Source of the DNA: Gelidibacter algens
GTDB lineage: Bacteria > Bacteroidota > Bacteroidia > Flavobacteriales > Flavobacteriaceae
DNA: 64,000 nucleotides
Direction: 5' to 3'
NCBI RefSeq assembly: GCF_001678675.1
Contig: NZ_LZRN01000015.1
Span: forward strand, 1 to 64,000
Shown piece by piece: positions 53,509 to 61,529 of this stretch; within the stretch, counting starts at the first letter, position 1, and each line of letters starts with the position of its first letter. Under the pieces are notes generated by a model. It was given only the letters and a program-made list of their open reading frames with translations, did not search any database and had not been told where the DNA came from. A program made the position numbers and the translations under genes.

Positions 53509-53623
53509 AGCTATCTAAACACTTTGTTCTGTCAGATCCGAAATCTCGGAAGAGCGCAGTCGAAACCATTTCAAACTGAGATTATTCTCTTCCGAAATTT
53601 CGGAACTGACAGATAAGATAGCT
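53509..53623. repeat. Long inverted repeat, MITE-like element
   Basis: Left arm TCTGTCAGATCCGAAATCTC continuing GGAAGAG (53528-53554) is the inverse of the right arm at 53587-53613, with two mismatches in 27. Outer arms AGCTATCT (53509-53516) and AGATAGCT (53616-53623) add a further 8 bp. The spacer of about 32 bp includes CGCAGTCGAAACC, a stretch I recognise from dispersed repeats of flavobacteria. The element lies between the copper lipoprotein and the TonB receptor gene. Confidence 0.8.
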
Positions 53624-53640
53624 TTATAACAACTACAACA

Positions 53641-55641
53641 ATGAAAAAGCTCATTATAGTGATGATTGGGGTGCTTTTTAGCGGAGTTACGTTCGCTCAA
53701 GAAGAGATCAATACTACTAAAAAAGATACGACCAAATTGGATGAAATCACTTTGGTTGGCAGACGTAAATTAAGCAATTACCGTCAGGAAAAAACCTTGT
53801 CAAGTATTGATGATTATTTAGAAAAGTCGAATAAAATTACCATGATCAAACGTGGTAATTACGCTTGGGAACCGTCCATGAACAACATGAACAGTGAGCG
53901 TTTGAACGTGACTATTGATGGCATGCAAATTTTTGGCGCGTGTACTGATAAAATGGATCCGATTACCTCTTATGTAGATGTATCCAATTTACAGAAAGTA
54001 AGCGTTGGTTCTGGGCAATCGGGTTCAGAAAATGGACACACCATTGGTGGGGGGATTGATTTGCAGTTGCCAAATTCTAAATTTCACCAATCTGGATTAA
54101 AAACTAGTATCGATTTGGGTTACGAAACCAACGGCAATTATAAAACAGGAGGTTTGGACCTTGAATATTCTGGGAACCGTTTTTACATTAATGCGGATGG
54201 TATTTATCGGAAGTCGGATAATTATGATGCTGGTAACAGTCAAGAAGTATTGTATTCACAATTCCATAAATATAACATATCCCTGCAAAGTGGGTATCAA
54301 TTGAATGATCAACATACGTTGGAAGCCACTGTTATTTATGACAAAGCTACAGATGTTGGTTATCCTGCGTTGCCTATGGATGTTTCACTTGCTGAAGCTC
54401 TAATCACAGCAGTCACCCATAAGTATGAGAATGATTCGACCTTTGTACAGTCTTTAGAATCTAAACTGTATTTCAACACCATTACGCATATTATGGACGA
54501 TTCCAAACGTCCTGATGTGCCTATTCAGATGGATATGCCAGGGTGGAGCGACACTTACGGATTTTATAGTAAAGCGTCAATGAACGCTAATAAACACGTA
54601 CTTTCAGTCAATCTCAACGGATTCTACAATCGCTCATTGGCAGAAATGACCATGTACCCAAATGATCCCAACCAGTCTGCAATGTTTATGTATACGTGGC
54701 CTGATATAAGAACACTATATTCTGGTATTTATGCCAAAGATGTGTATGCATTTAATGACAATGCCTCCATTTCAGCAGCCATGCGCGTTGGGTTTCATCA
54801 AAATAAAATAGCCATAGAAACAGGTTTGGAAAGTCTTCAAATTTTTTATCCCGAAATTGGGGATACTAAAAACAGAGTGTTGTCAAGTTTCACAGCTAAT
54901 TACCAGTTCAAAAAACATCATTATGATGTGTCTTTTGGTGCCGGGTATGGTGAAAGAGCACCATCTGTAAGTGAAGGTTACGGATTTTTCCTCTACAATA
55001 GTTTTGATAATTATGACTATATCGGAAACCCAACGTTAAATAATGAGAAAGCTTTCGAGGTTAATTTTCAAGCCAACTACCACGATGGGGATTTTCATTT
55101 AGGAGTGGAGACTTCTTATTTTTATATCATGGATTATATTATTGGAAGCATTGATCAAACCTTGAGTCCAATGACTATTGGTGCCAATGGGGTCCGCATA
55201 TATAACGCGCTTGACAATGCCAGTATATTTGATGTGTATGTCAACTCATCTTATAAATTGTCGCCCGCATTTTCAGTTAATGGAACCGTGGGCTATAATT
55301 ATGGAAGCGGCAGTAATAACAAAAACTTGCCATTGATAAAACCGATTTCCTATTTGGCAGAAGTTAATTATTCCGCAAAACAATTCAATGCCGCCATTCA
55401 ATTGGAAGGGAATGGAAATCAAAGTCACTACAGCAGTTTTTATGGCGAAGATGAAACGCCATCATACGCTGTTCTAAATCTCAACCTGGGAAATGAAATG
55501 ACTATTCAAGACAATAAATTTGTCCTAAAATACGGTATAGAAAATATTTTGGATACCACCTATTCTACGTATGCCGATTGGAATAATATCCCGAGACAGG
55601 GCCGAAACTTTTATATGAATATGTCCTACATCATCCAGTAA
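53641..55641 (+). CDS. TonB-dependent receptor, OprC/NosA-like copper uptake
   Basis: The product has 666 residues with the signal peptide MKKLIIVMIGVLFSGVTFAQ. The plug domain has TLDEITL-like KLDEITLVGRRKL and MNNMNSERLNVTIDGMQIFG, then ACTDKMDPITSYV with Cys101 and Met105. This is the CxxxM copper motif of OprC. NTITHIMDDSKRP holds His283-x-Met285, matching OprC's second motif HxM. The beta-barrel ends ...RNFYMNMSYIIQ with an aromatic last residue region. It probably imports copper for NirK and NosZ. It ends 1 base before the converging hemerythrin gene. Confidence 0.85.
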   Translation: MKKLIIVMIGVLFSGVTFAQEEINTTKKDTTKLDEITLVGRRKLSNYRQEKTLSSIDDYLEKSNKITMIKRGNYAWEPSMNNMNSERLNVTIDGMQIFGACTDKMDPITSYVDVSNLQKVSVGSGQSGSENGHTIGGGIDLQLPNSKFHQSGLKTSIDLGYETNGNYKTGGLDLEYSGNRFYINADGIYRKSDNYDAGNSQEVLYSQFHKYNISLQSGYQLNDQHTLEATVIYDKATDVGYPALPMDVSLAEALITAVTHKYENDSTFVQSLESKLYFNTITHIMDDSKRPDVPIQMDMPGWSDTYGFYSKASMNANKHVLSVNLNGFYNRSLAEMTMYPNDPNQSAMFMYTWPDIRTLYSGIYAKDVYAFNDNASISAAMRVGFHQNKIAIETGLESLQIFYPEIGDTKNRVLSSFTANYQFKKHHYDVSFGAGYGERAPSVSEGYGFFLYNSFDNYDYIGNPTLNNEKAFEVNFQANYHDGDFHLGVETSYFYIMDYIIGSIDQTLSPMTIGANGVRIYNALDNASIFDVYVNSSYKLSPAFSVNGTVGYNYGSGSNNKNLPLIKPISYLAEVNYSAKQFNAAIQLEGNGNQSHYSSFYGEDETPSYAVLNLNLGNEMTIQDNKFVLKYGIENILDTTYSTYADWNNIPRQGRNFYMNMSYIIQ

Positions 55642-55642
55642 A

Positions 55643-56104
55643 CTAACGCCAAAACTCGTCGTCCAATTTGTCCACAAAGCCTTCTTCATGATGAATATCG
55701 GCAATGAGGGCCAATTGGTCTTCGGTAGCGGCTTTCTGGATTTCTGGAAAAAGGACGCGTTCTTCAAAACGAATGTGTTGTTCTAATTCTTCCTCAATTT
55801 TGTGAAGGGATTTAAGCGTGTCTTCATCATCAGTAAACAAGCGTTTTAAGCGTCTGTGATCTGCTAACGCGCGTTTGATCAACTCATGGTCTTCATTTAA
55901 TATTGGAAAAATATGGGTTTCTTCAAGTTCAAAATGCGGAATTAAATGGTTCTCATAAAACCAATCTGCATAGGTTTTGATGCGCTCTACTTCGATGTTT
56001 TTGCTGAAGCCACTTCTAATTTTCCAAGACAGTAAAAGGCCCTGGTGGTGCTCTCTGCTCAAAGGTTGAAGTGCTTTATGTCGTTTTAAAGGTTTTGGTG
56101 TCAT
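55643..56104 (-). CDS. Hemerythrin-domain protein
   Basis: This 153-residue cytoplasmic four-helix protein carries the diiron-site ligands of hemerythrin domains: PLSREHHQGLLLSWK, ENHLIPHFELEETHIFPIL and EELEQHIRFEERVLFPEIQ. Such proteins bind oxygen, nitric oxide or iron. The start overlaps the end of the upstream heme-copper-oxidase-like gene by 29 bases, so the two are translationally coupled. A role in NO handling is suggested by that neighbour and by the Ric protein next to it. Confidence 0.85.
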   Translation of the reverse strand: MTPKPLKRHKALQPLSREHHQGLLLSWKIRSGFSKNIEVERIKTYADWFYENHLIPHFELEETHIFPILNEDHELIKRALADHRRLKRLFTDDEDTLKSLHKIEEELEQHIRFEERVLFPEIQKAATEDQLALIADIHHEEGFVDKLDDEFWR

Positions 56105-57281
56105 AATTTTTGAGATTTAAAATGAAAAATAAGATGCCCAAAGGCAACAAGATACTGCATAACAGCAGGATCAAATAATAGTGTGGCAACATCCCCAGTC
56201 CTAAAAAGTAATAGACACCTTGTAGGATGAGTAATACTTCTGTGGAGACGAACCCTAATATAAAGGCGTAAATCCCAAAACTGAGGCTTTTAGTGTTTTT
56301 AGATTTTGAATAGTTCTGCAATAAAAAGGCAAATAAAAATCCGCTGATCACACCCAACATCATTAAATGGATGAACCCAATAACGAAGTTACGGTATTGG
56401 TGTGCCATTTCAGCAACTTGGGGCACAATAGACGCCGTTTGTAAAATAATCTTTAAGATAAAAGATACCAATGCCAGAGTGTACATCGCTTTGGTCACGT
56501 TTGAAATTCCTGACCAAAATTTTGGCCAATACGGTTTGAGCAACAGTATGAAATAATAGCCGGACAAGAGTTGCAATAAAACGCCCAGTCCGTTGATATA
56601 AAGCAATAGCGGATGAAATGCAAACCAGCTAACTGGCAAGGCAAAGGTAAGAACGGTAGCGGCGATAAGCGTATTGAAAAACCGTTTGAACAAGGCTTGG
56701 TTATCGATAGGGAATTGGTGCAGAAACACGGCCAATACGGCCAACATAAACCAACCATTAAATTGAAAATGCAAGAAAAATTGAATCGCGATTTGAAAAA
56801 AGGCCGAAGCCTGTCCCAAAATTGCTGCTGCAGGACCGAGGCACCAAACACCGATAGTCGATACGACCATAAATACCAAAGACGACTTGAGTAAATAGCG
56901 GACAAGAGGGGAGGTAACCTTATGGTTTTTCCAGACCAGGCTCACAAAATAATAGCTACAGAAAATGTGGAGGGATGAAAAAGTGATGGAAACGGCCGCA
57001 TATCCTGTAAAAGGAAAGCTAATCATCATGCCGACTACGGTAAATTGAGTCAACCAAAATAACTTGTTGTAAATGGGTTTTTTCTCGGGAATGAAATAAT
57101 GTACAATCAGAAGGTACAACATTAAATATACCCAGCCCAGCATTGCAACGTGAGAATGTGCATGCGTCAAATACCTGAAATTAAATGCTACCGGGTGTAC
57201 AAAGAAGTAACGCAATGTTAAACCCATTAAAGCGGCTATCAAAAAGTTGATAAGACATACACCAATGAGTTTCTTTTGCAT
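56076..57281 (-). CDS. Heme-copper-oxidase-like multi-span membrane protein
   Basis: The product has 401 residues and about 11-12 helices. LTHAHSHVAMLGWVYLMLYL, with three His around the first conserved helix, resembles the NorB/CcoN helix holding the low-spin heme His. QFFLHFQFNGWFMLAVLAVF and NFVIGFIHLMMLGVISGFLF add further His in helices. This suggests a quinol NO-reductase-type or NnrS-like heme protein, but the length is shorter than NorB (about 450-750) and the catalytic CuB or FeB ligand set cannot be confirmed by eye. It is coupled to a hemerythrin gene and near ric. No other candidate NO reductase is in the window. Confidence 0.6.
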   Translation of the reverse strand: MQKKLIGVCLINFLIAALMGLTLRYFFVHPVAFNFRYLTHAHSHVAMLGWVYLMLYLLIVHYFIPEKKPIYNKLFWLTQFTVVGMMISFPFTGYAAVSITFSSLHIFCSYYFVSLVWKNHKVTSPLVRYLLKSSLVFMVVSTIGVWCLGPAAAILGQASAFFQIAIQFFLHFQFNGWFMLAVLAVFLHQFPIDNQALFKRFFNTLIAATVLTFALPVSWFAFHPLLLYINGLGVLLQLLSGYYFILLLKPYWPKFWSGISNVTKAMYTLALVSFILKIILQTASIVPQVAEMAHQYRNFVIGFIHLMMLGVISGFLFAFLLQNYSKSKNTKSLSFGIYAFILGFVSTEVLLILQGVYYFLGLGMLPHYYLILLLCSILLPLGILFFILNLKNYDTKTFKTT

Positions 57282-57451
57282 CTAATTTAGATTTGGCAGT
57301 ACAAAGTTACTAATTATTGATAGAAAGAACACTTCCCATCGTTTCTCAATATACTGATGCTAATTTTTCCCTCATAGAAATAGATAAGAGCTCGCAGCAG
57401 ATTAAGTAACGAAAAGGAAGTGTAACTTCAACAATCAAAACCAAATAAAAA

Positions 57452-58183
57452 TTATTTAAAAGATTGCTCCAGCTTGATAGCTCCTGGGAACAAAATGTTA
57501 TTTTCTAGGTGAATGTGCACATGCAGGTCTTTTTCAAATTCGTCCAACATAGCATAGGTTACTTTGTACGTATTACAAGCATCAGCGGGAGGCGTGTAGT
57601 TGTTAGTCAATTTCGCTATCACTTCAAAACGTTCGCCTTCAGCTTCATGTTCATCTTTCATCATTGCAATTGGGTTTTCAACGGTTTCAAATTGTGGGGA
57701 TTCAATTTTAACGCCGTCAATTTTTGCTTCAACCATACGTTTGATGAAAGGAAAAAGAATAAGCTCTTCTTTTTTCATGTGTGATGCCAATTCTTTTGAA
57801 CATCCAATAAAAAGGGCTGTAATTTCTAAAAGTTCCGGATGTCTTTGTCCATGCACTTTGCAAAGTTTATCTAAAAACTGGCGTAATACAGGTATTTTTT
57901 CTTCAACATAACGGTGGTGTTTTTTCTCAACATATTCTGCTAATAAATCTAATGGCCATGATCTGTAATCAATGGATTGCTCACCTTTAGAATTTTGGAT
58001 TGCTGAAAGTTTGTCCAACAATTCATCGGCATCAATTTTATTTTTTGCGCATACTTCTTCAACAGTTCTATCGCCTTTACAGCAAAAATCGATACCATAG
58101 TTTGAAAATACGGCTGCAGTTCTGAAATCTTCAGCCACAAATTGGCCGATTTGTTTTTGTAAATCTTTATGTAATGTTTCCAT
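57452..58183 (-). CDS. ric: Iron-sulfur cluster repair di-iron protein (Ric/YtfE/ScdA)
   Basis: The product has 243 residues. The N-terminal ScdA_N domain has AAVFSNYGIDFCCKGDRTVEEVC with Cys34 and Cys35. The hemerythrin-like C-terminal domain has HHRYVEEKIPVLRQFLD, CSKELASHMKKEELILFPFI, DEHEAEGERFEVI and HVHIHLENNILFPGAI for the diiron site. It restores iron-sulfur clusters damaged by NO and releases iron. The operator at 58247-58264 lies 64-81 nt upstream and the Rrf2 gene precedes it, so NO-responsive control is probable. Confidence 0.9.
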   Translation of the reverse strand: METLHKDLQKQIGQFVAEDFRTAAVFSNYGIDFCCKGDRTVEEVCAKNKIDADELLDKLSAIQNSKGEQSIDYRSWPLDLLAEYVEKKHHRYVEEKIPVLRQFLDKLCKVHGQRHPELLEITALFIGCSKELASHMKKEELILFPFIKRMVEAKIDGVKIESPQFETVENPIAMMKDEHEAEGERFEVIAKLTNNYTPPADACNTYKVTYAMLDEFEKDLHVHIHLENNILFPGAIKLEQSFK

Positions 58184-58246
58184 AATTTTTTCCCATCCTT
58201 TAACACAAGGATTTGTTTGGGTGTTTTTAATTAGACAAAAGTTATT

Positions 58247-58264
58247 TCGGATAAAAATATCCTA
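58247..58264 (-). promoter_or_regulatory. Rrf2-type operator upstream of ric
   Basis: On the plus strand, TCGGA-TAAAAATA-TCCTA has the GGA-N8-TCC core of the nirK and nos operators. On the minus strand it is followed 8-11 bases later by AACTTTTG, a near-match to the -7 box, so a bound protein would block the promoter spacer. Confidence 0.65.
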
Positions 58265-58282
58265 TTTATATTCAAATTTTTT

Positions 58283-58717
58283 TTACAGTTTTAAAAAGCT
58301 CACACCAGATTTGATATCAAGTGCCAGCTGTTCAAGGTTTGTGTTTTCCAACATATCTTTTAACTGATTTCTTATAGTCTTAAATTGGTCGTGTACAGGA
58401 CAAGGGTGATTTTCATCGCACACATGCAACCCTAATCCGCAGCCATTGTATATGCTATCTCCATCAATGGCATTGACAATTTGCGAGAGTTTGATGGATG
58501 AGATGTCTTTTTTAGCGATTTCAAATCCGCCATAGGCGCCTTTTACAGAACTTATAATCTTATGTCTGACTAAGTCTTGTAAGATTTTTGCAGTAAATGC
58601 TACTGGTGAATCGATCTTTTTTGCAATTTCCTTTAGGCTCACACGCTTACCGTCATAAGAGTTAGACGCTATATAGATAGACGCTTTAAGACCGTATTCG
58701 CAAGCTTTAGAAAACAT
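58283..58717 (-). CDS. Rrf2-family iron-sulfur transcription regulator (NsrR-like)
   Basis: This 144-residue protein has a winged-helix N-terminal domain, MFSKACEYGLKASIYIASNS, VSLKEIAKKIDSPVAFTAKI and YGGFEIAKK, followed by three cysteines Cys93, Cys100 and Cys106 (CGLGLHVCDENHPCPVHDQF), which in Rrf2 regulators hold a 2Fe-2S or 4Fe-4S cluster that reacts with NO. It lies next to ric and has its own operator (58761-58778). By its context it is the best candidate to bind all four GGA-N8-TCC sites. Confidence 0.9.
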   Translation of the reverse strand: MFSKACEYGLKASIYIASNSYDGKRVSLKEIAKKIDSPVAFTAKILQDLVRHKIISSVKGAYGGFEIAKKDISSIKLSQIVNAIDGDSIYNGCGLGLHVCDENHPCPVHDQFKTIRNQLKDMLENTNLEQLALDIKSGVSFLKL

Positions 58718-58738
58718 AGGTTAATGATTTAATTGACG

Positions 58739-58778
58739 CAAAGATAACACAAATATTAATTCGGACAAAATTATCCGT
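58739..58778 (-). promoter_or_regulatory. Rrf2 gene promoter with operator
   Basis: On the minus strand TATCTTTG (58739-58746) fits the -7 box. Operator TCGGA-CAAAATTA-TCCGT (58761-58778, plus-strand reading) overlaps the expected -33 region, its centre 30.5 nt before the end of the box. This is the arrangement of an autorepressed gene. Confidence 0.65.
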
Positions 58779-58808
58779 AATAAAATATATATTTTTATTT
58801 GAGAAGTT

Positions 58809-59510
58809 TTAATGACACTCTATGGTGCCTTGAGCCATTTCAGCCACAGGGGCAGGAGAGATGTAAGGGATGCCAAGGCCCATGCCGCGTAAAATAAACA
58901 AGATGCCAATAACTACCACAAATATAGGAATAGCTTTTTGAATGCGTTGCTTGATACTAGTGTTTAAGAATTTACCTAAATAAATAGCGGAAGTCATCAA
59001 CGGGATGGTCCCGATACCAAATAAAGCCATATACAAACTGCCCATCAAGGCACCGTTCATAGCCAACGATGCAAAGACCGCCATATAAACCAAGCCACAT
59101 GGCAAAAATCCGTTAAGGAAACCAATGGTAAGAAAGGTATCTGCCGTTTTTTTCTTTAGTGCTTGTCCTAAAGACGATTTGACTTTAGAAATAAGTTTAT
59201 AAACAGGTTTTGAGAAGTTATATTTGTTGAAGGTTTTTGTAGGAATGAGCACCACAACGATCATCAAAACGCCGATAGCGATAGAGAGTTGTTGCTGAAG
59301 ACCAAAAATATAAAGACTTTTCCCAACCAAGCCGAAGAAGAGCCCGATGAGACTATAGGCTAAAATGCGTCCGAAGTGGTAAGTGAAAATCTGGAATACT
59401 TTTTTGGTAGAATTTGTGCGGTCAACAGGCAACATAAAGGCGATTGGTCCACACATGCCTACGCAGTGGAAACTTCCCAATAAACCGAATATGAGTGCAG
59501 ACCATAGCAT
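58809..59510 (-). CDS. SafE/TauE-type membrane protein of the cbb3 locus
   Basis: The product has 233 residues with about six helices. GLLGSFHCVGMCGPIAFMLP at 9-28 is the family's start, with a Cys-Val-Gly-Met-Cys metal-like motif, and GFLNGFLPCGLVYMAVFASL is the second conserved Pro-Cys segment. It belongs to the sulfite-exporter-like family but is found in cbb3 loci, where it is thought to help copper delivery or maturation. It starts directly after the FixH gene stop and ends the cco gene series. Confidence 0.8.
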   Translation of the reverse strand: MLWSALIFGLLGSFHCVGMCGPIAFMLPVDRTNSTKKVFQIFTYHFGRILAYSLIGLFFGLVGKSLYIFGLQQQLSIAIGVLMIVVVLIPTKTFNKYNFSKPVYKLISKVKSSLGQALKKKTADTFLTIGFLNGFLPCGLVYMAVFASLAMNGALMGSLYMALFGIGTIPLMTSAIYLGKFLNTSIKQRIQKAIPIFVVVIGILFILRGMGLGIPYISPAPVAEMAQGTIECH

Positions 59511-59957
59511 CTAATACGTAATATCTTTTTTAAATATATAGGAGTTTCCGTTATATTGCCAATCTACTTTAATGTTCCAACGACCACCTACTAAACGTTT
59601 GTCAGGTATGAGCAAATTATGGTCAGACAATGAAATTATACTTTCAAAGTCTAATTGTTTACTAGATGGTCTATATAGGAACACTTTACCTGTAATGTCT
59701 GATGGATTCATGTTTTCAGGAAACGTAATGACTATTCCATTATCAGCACGCGTATATGTAATATCTTCTTCTAATGCCTGAGCATTTCTTTGTTTGTTGA
59801 GCTCATTTTCAAATTGCAACTCCTGCTTGTAATAGTTTTCTGTGACCATATCATGCTCATACTTTTTGTTGATGGTCATGGAAATCACAAAATATAATAT
59901 AAAGCTTATAAAGCCTATAAACGCTAAGACAATGCCTGTACCCCAATTGAATTTCAT
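59511..59957 (-). CDS. fixH: FixH-family protein
   Basis: This 148-residue protein has an N-terminal helix (6-27, WGTGIVLAFIGFISFILYFV), then NKKYEHDMVTENYYKQELQFE, the typical FixH stretch after the helix, and a beta-sandwich part ending VGGRWNIKVDWQYNGNSY. FixH assists cbb3 oxidase assembly with the copper transporter CcoI. It follows ccoG by about 78 bp and abuts the SafE-like gene. Confidence 0.9.
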   Translation of the reverse strand: MKFNWGTGIVLAFIGFISFILYFVISMTINKKYEHDMVTENYYKQELQFENELNKQRNAQALEEDITYTRADNGIVITFPENMNPSDITGKVFLYRPSSKQLDFESIISLSDHNLLIPDKRLVGGRWNIKVDWQYNGNSYIFKKDITY

Positions 59958-60035
59958 AATCCTTTTTTTTTAAATTTGAACTTGAATTTGAACTTCAAAT
60001 TCTACTTTATTGATTTCTCAATTTCAAAAATTCTA

Positions 60036-61461
60036 TTACTTATAACTTCTAGGTCCTAAAAAGTTAACGGTTGTTGTTTCAATCAAGTCATCGTTACTGT
60101 AAACCTCAATCATCAATTTGTTCTTGTCTGAATTTAATTCACTTTGATCAATTTCAATAAACAAGGTGCCTTCTGCCAAACCTTGTTTTGGAACGGTAAA
60201 GCGATCTTCAGCAGAAACCAATATAATGGTGCCTTTATAAGTTCTCAATTTAAAGTTGATTTCTGGAATATCCCTAGTGGTTTTATTGATCAATTTATAG
60301 GTAAACACGTTGCTTATAATATTGTCTTCCTTATGTTCAAACAATTGACCAGGAAGTCTCAGTACTCGTGCTTCTACATCATTTCTTAACATTAACATGC
60401 CTATCAAAAGACCTGTTAAAATGAATAACACAGCAGAATAGCCTTTGAGTCGTGGTGTAAACTCGAATTTCTTTTTCTTTTCAATATTTTCTTCACTCGC
60501 ATATCTGATAAGACCTTTTGGAAGGTTGATACTTTCCATAATATGGTCACACTCATCAATACATGCGGTACAGTTGACACATTCCAATTGTGTACCGTTT
60601 CTAATATCGATACCTGTTGGACATACATTTACACATTGGAAACAATCGATACAATCCCCATGACCCAGTGCTTCCCGATCTTCGTTTTTGCGGAATTTTT
60701 TTCTGCCATTTTCGGCTTCTCCACGTTTATGGTCGTAGGCCACAATGATAGATTTATTGTCTAACAAAACGCCTTGCAACCTTCCGTAAGGACAAGCTAT
60801 AATACAAACCTGTTCTCTAAACCATGCAAACACAAAATAAAATACACCAGTAAAAATAACAAGAGATATTAATGTACTGGCATGAGCTGTTGGGCCTTCA
60901 ACAATATAGCTGATCAATTTGTCACTGCCTATCACATAAGCCAAAAACACGTTGGCAATAATGAATGAGATGATTAAAAACAAGGTCCATTTTGAGGCAC
61001 GCTTCTTTATTTTTTCAGCATTCCATTCCTGTCTATCCAAACGCATCTGGGCACCTCGGTCTCCATCAATCCAATATTCAATGCGTCTAAACACCATTTC
61101 CATAAAAATGGTTTGAGGGCATATCCATCCGCAGAAAATACGTCCGAAAGCCACCGTAAACAATGCTATGAAAATAACACCGATCAACATGGAGATGACA
61201 AAAAGATAAAAATCTTGAGGCCAAAACGGAAAGCCTAAAATATTAAAACGGCGTTCCAAGATGTTGAACATTAAAAACTGGTTGCCATTTATTTTAATAA
61301 AAGGCGCCAATAAAAGAAAAGACCAAAAGTACATAACTGACCCACTTGCGATAGTCGTAAAATCTGCCGCTGGGTTTTTTTGGAAATACCCATTTGCGAT
61401 TACCTTCTTCAGTAAGTGTGCCTATGGTGTCTCTAAAGCTTTCGTTATCTGGTGTTTCCAA
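60036..61461 (-). pseudogene. ccoG: CcoG cbb3 maturation ferredoxin, frameshifted near the start
   Basis: The intact frame from 61334 holds NILERRFNILGFPFWPQDFY, CGWICPQTIFMEMVFRRIEY, CIIACPYGRLQGVLLDNKS, the 2x4Fe-4S ferredoxin clusters CIDCFQCVNVCPTGIDI and CVNCTACIDECDHIM, and the C-terminal Ig-like domain. Upstream, in another frame, the usual start is found: ETPDNESFRDTIGTLTEEG and RKWVFPKKPSGRFYDYRKW. Removing one T from the T4 run at 61317-61320 joins both parts as VLLVFLLLAPFIKINGNQFL. The likely start is TTG at 61461, since a stop precedes it and no ATG is in frame. The total is about 474 residues, as expected for CcoG, a copper reductase for cbb3 assembly. A miscalled base is likely. 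Confidence 0.85.
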
Positions 61462-61529
61462 GATATTTGTTTATGATCTTAAGACTATGTTCAAAGTACT
61501 CCAGTGCGCACTTTTAAATAGTTAAGAGG

